The notes below the pieces were generated by a model. The model saw nothing but the letters and a program-made list of their open reading frames with translations, searched no databases and was not told the DNA's origin. The position numbers were made by a program, and so were the translations under genes. Of a DNA stretch of 64,000 bases, positions 63,299-64,000 are shown piece by piece (position 1 is the stretch's first letter; every line of letters begins with the position of its first letter). Source of the stretch: Glebionis coronaria (lineage: Eukaryota; Streptophyta; Magnoliopsida; Asterales; Asteraceae); assembly GCA_025667525.1 (NCBI GenBank), contig CM046878.1, positions 574,906,868 to 574,970,867 of the forward strand. Direction: 5' to 3'.

Positions 63299-64000
63299 TT
63301 AAGACGTTGCTTGCCCCCAAGCAACTATTGTCACAAACGTTAAAAACAATTTAAAACCACTTTATTCGAGATTTCTAAAAGAAAATAAAAATAAAAATTC
63401 ATAGTGACCTGCCATGCTCGACTTTTTATTCAAGGTATAAGGATCATAGAACGGGAAACACGCAAACTGGGTGTCTCCAGGGAATAAATATCTTCATCCT
63501 CTTTTTATTACTCCCAACTAAGCTAAAATTCCTCGTGTAAACGTTTTGGCAAAATGCTAACACTACTTATACTAATAACTTATGTAAATATAACTTTTCA
63601 CTCCTATAATTATAAAAGACTAGGCAAGTGTGTTCTTTTTCAAAAGTTTGATCTTTCAAATCGACATTTGTTATGGTTGCTAATCATCTAAGTGGAATAT
63701 TAAACTCACCGAAAATGACGAGATTTAAGATTCAAAAATGGCCTTTCCCATGTAGCGGCTTTCTTCTCGGGACGTCCCAACCTCATCGGTTAAGTGCCCG
63801 GGCTTTTGACACCCCACGGAGAATAGTACCGGGATCGGCGGGATTTTGAAATCAAAGATCTTGAAATCACCGCTAAGCTAATAAAAGACACTTAGATGAA
63901 AAACAACGACGGTAATTAGAGAATGAAGATTCAAAGGAGAGATCACTCCATGTAGCGACTTTCTTCTCAGCTTGTCCTTTAGCAAAGCTTAGGAGGCTAG
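63299..64000 (-). other. 3' internal region of the minus-strand Gypsy element
   Basis: Non-coding in this window. CCATGTAGCGGCTTTCTTCT recurs at 63750 and 63938 in slightly varied form. The element continues beyond the window. Confidence 0.5.

Overview
The window looks like intergenic DNA of a large plant genome. It is AT-rich, has no bacterial-style gene packing, and is almost entirely transposable elements inserted into one another. The style of the retroelements (gag ending in AWVPK, Athila-type gag-protease with a DLG active site, Sirevirus-like elements with extra ORFs after pol) resembles elements I know from Asteraceae. That placement is an inference from recall, not a search. I saw no convincing conserved host gene apart from one small RING-H2-like ORF and a decayed duplicate of it.

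1-6.0 kb: AT-rich DNA with a foldback element (1881-2266), a long inverted-repeat element whose loop is an array of ATCATATATGAT palindromes (about 2540-3290), a hAT-type MITE with 8-bp duplications (4728-5005) and a GTAC-rich repeat block. 6.0-13.4 kb: a Harbinger/Tourist-like element (6039-13412, TAA duplications) carrying a 281-bp MITE and a minus-strand Copia element (7025-13070). The Copia has an intact 1,536-codon polyprotein but a truncated 5' LTR. 14.2-15.8 kb: three more MITEs. 16.1-17.7 kb: a complete 1,592-bp gene-less LTR retrotransposon whose two 455-bp LTRs appear identical. 17.85-25.65 kb: a tandem duplication holding the RING-like gene. The second unit is split by a minus-strand Copia element with near-identical LTRs, a perfect 5-bp duplication and a polyprotein broken by stops and frameshifts.

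25.9-36.95 kb: a Mutator-like element with a perfect 9-bp duplication and inverted termini. One terminus is split by a Tourist-like MITE; the middle holds a 9.36-kb CACTA element (TTA duplication). Inside the CACTA element are clusters of a 22-bp palindrome, a GRF zinc-finger pseudogene, a 33-bp satellite with higher-order structure, two copies of an En/Spm Transposase_24-type gene damaged at different sites, and an array of ATAAGCTTAT palindromes just before the start codon of the longer copy.

37.2-40.4 kb: Copia gag remnants arranged as a large inverted repeat. 40.4-52.7 kb: an Athila-like Gypsy element with a tRNA-Asp-type primer site and gag-protease but no reverse transcriptase or integrase, plus an intact 384-codon ORF of unknown function. 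Its 3' LTR is at least 3.5 kb. 52.7-61.6 kb: a Sirevirus-like Copia element inserted in that LTR, decayed in gag-pol, with RNase H deleted. It has extra 3' ORFs and an array of five units with two stem-loops that show compensatory changes. 61.6-64 kb: the 3' LTR and adjoining end of a further minus-strand Gypsy element that cuts off the Sirevirus.

The insertion order can be read directly. Examples are MULE, then MITE and CACTA; Athila, then Sirevirus, then Gypsy; and the tandem duplication, then Copia.
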